Source: Flectonema sp. DT1601
Taxonomy: Eukaryota > Euglenozoa > Diplonemea > Diplonemida > Diplonemidae
Length of the DNA: 64,000 nt
Assembly: GCA_964019425.1 (NCBI GenBank)
Contig: OZ025811.1
Span: 806,001 to 870,000, forward strand
Reading direction: 5' to 3'
Shown piece after piece: positions 63,501 through 64,000 of this stretch. Under the pieces are notes generated by a model that did not search any database, was not told the DNA's origin, and was given only the letters and a program-made list of their open reading frames with translations. Every line of letters starts with the position of its first letter. The first letter of the stretch is position 1. The position numbers were made by a program, and so were the translations under genes.

Positions 63501-64000
63501 TTTAATAGATCTCAAAACCCGATTGAGCAACTTCGGATTATCGATATTTCATTTTCACTTCCTGAAGGATCGACGTGTTCTTTATTATTAAAAGTAAGAG
63601 TTATAGGACAAGACGACCCAGCATCGATGACTCTTCTTAACCATAGACTGTTCTACAGACAGGGTAGCTCTGCGGTACCTGAACACTTGAGAAAGTATTT
63701 ACGACAAGTTTATCTACCATTTCTTGAAGGGATTATTGTTGAAGATATCGACACTACTCATTTCTGTAGTGGAGATCTAACAGTAACTTTATCACAAGGA
63801 TTAAAAGGTGATGAAATTGGTATCCGACCATCAAATGTTTCCGGATTGGAAGTGAGAACAATTCCTATTCAGGATGGCGTGACTGAGGTTGAGGAACCTC
63901 TCAAGCCGCCTCCAGCTCCAGCTCAAAAGGAAAAAGGGAAAGCAGGAATCGCACAGCTTACTGCCCCGCTCTTAAAACAACAACCAAGACAGCAGCGTTG
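60587..64000 (+). CDS. Leucine-rich-repeat, coiled-coil and beta-repeat protein (partial, runs off the end)
   Basis: At least 1093 aa seen. Exons are 60587-61270, 61336-62150 and 62219 onward; introns 65 bp (GTATGT...AAAACAG) and 68 bp (GTATGT...AAACCAG) join at phases 0 and 2. Residues about 85-155 are leucine-rich repeats of RNI type (LDLSNCDLTDSN, FVDLSGTAFTD). Residues about 165-470 are a charged coiled coil with an ERERQLKRERET-like Arg/Glu stretch. From about 500 the protein becomes beta-rich with repeated segments of the type L..(I/L).(Y/F).......NP......I.(I/F)S(F/I)(S/E)L, near 62800-62890 and 63480-63560, recalling cadherin-like repeats of large adhesins. No signal peptide or TM is seen, so it is probably intracellular, perhaps axonemal. 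The start is the ATG after the CCACCAG acceptor. Confidence 0.72.

Noticed and set aside
1-64000. Mobile elements, virus-like elements, CRISPR arrays
   Set aside because: No reverse transcriptase, integrase, transposase or capsid motifs, no long terminal repeats, and no regularly spaced repeats were found. The only dispersed repeat is element A.

Overview
This is a eukaryotic (protist) nuclear window. It holds 29 supported or candidate protein genes, every one on the + strand, and one tRNA-Ala on the - strand. Spacers are AT-rich and full of A and T runs up to 33 nt, while coding regions have balanced codon use. Nearly every start codon lies 0-113 nt downstream of a pyrimidine tract ending in AG. 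The head-to-tail layout with such acceptors resembles polycistronic, spliced-leader trans-spliced genomes. An early-branching euglenozoan (diplonemid or basal kinetoplastid) is my best guess, with a dinoflagellate or perkinsozoan relative as the alternative. No spliced-leader RNA gene is seen, so trans-splicing remains an inference; 5'UTR introns would give a similar picture.

At least 17 short cis-introns (mostly 64-104 bp, one 181 bp) can be placed by reading frame. Their donors are mainly GTATG, and their 3' ends are A-rich (typically AAACAG), unlike the pyrimidine-rich AGs ahead of start codons. In many genes the only intron is within the last 10-35 codons.

Layout. 0.5-15 kb: CDP-alcohol phosphotransferase, degenerate ABCG half-transporter with an inserted zinc ribbon, TBC Rab-GAP, JmjC oxygenase, 2-isopropylmalate synthase, VPS41. 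15.8-29.5 kb: an unknown protein, a Patched/NPC1-like RND protein, a 1268-residue coiled-coil protein, a small unknown, a four-TM protein with tandem repeats, a possible small secreted protein. 29.6-44 kb: MFS transporter, RING-H2 ligase, alanine-rich structural-type protein, RidA, an Arg/Ser-tailed protein, a 93-residue protein, casein kinase 1 fused to two Tudor-like modules, a nucleotidyltransferase-fold protein. 48-64 kb: RBM25-like SR protein, a low-complexity protein with a conserved C-terminus, PH plus degenerate FYVE protein, an unknown, FCP1/SCP-type membrane phosphatase, a four-exon EF-hand protein, a small protein with two LIR-like motifs, probable mitoribosomal uL22m, and a leucine-rich-repeat/coiled-coil protein running off the end.

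Neighbouring genes do not form one pathway; the only thing they share is co-orientation. Themes that recur are membrane traffic (TBC, VPS41, PH/FYVE, RING), lipid and small-molecule membrane proteins, and RNA processing. The spacers hold the least explained material: a ~125-nt element present twice in opposite orientation 26 kb apart with conserved hairpins, a 17-bp-stem hairpin at 45.4 kb, and further foldable stretches ending in T-runs. No transposon, virus-like element or CRISPR array was recognised.
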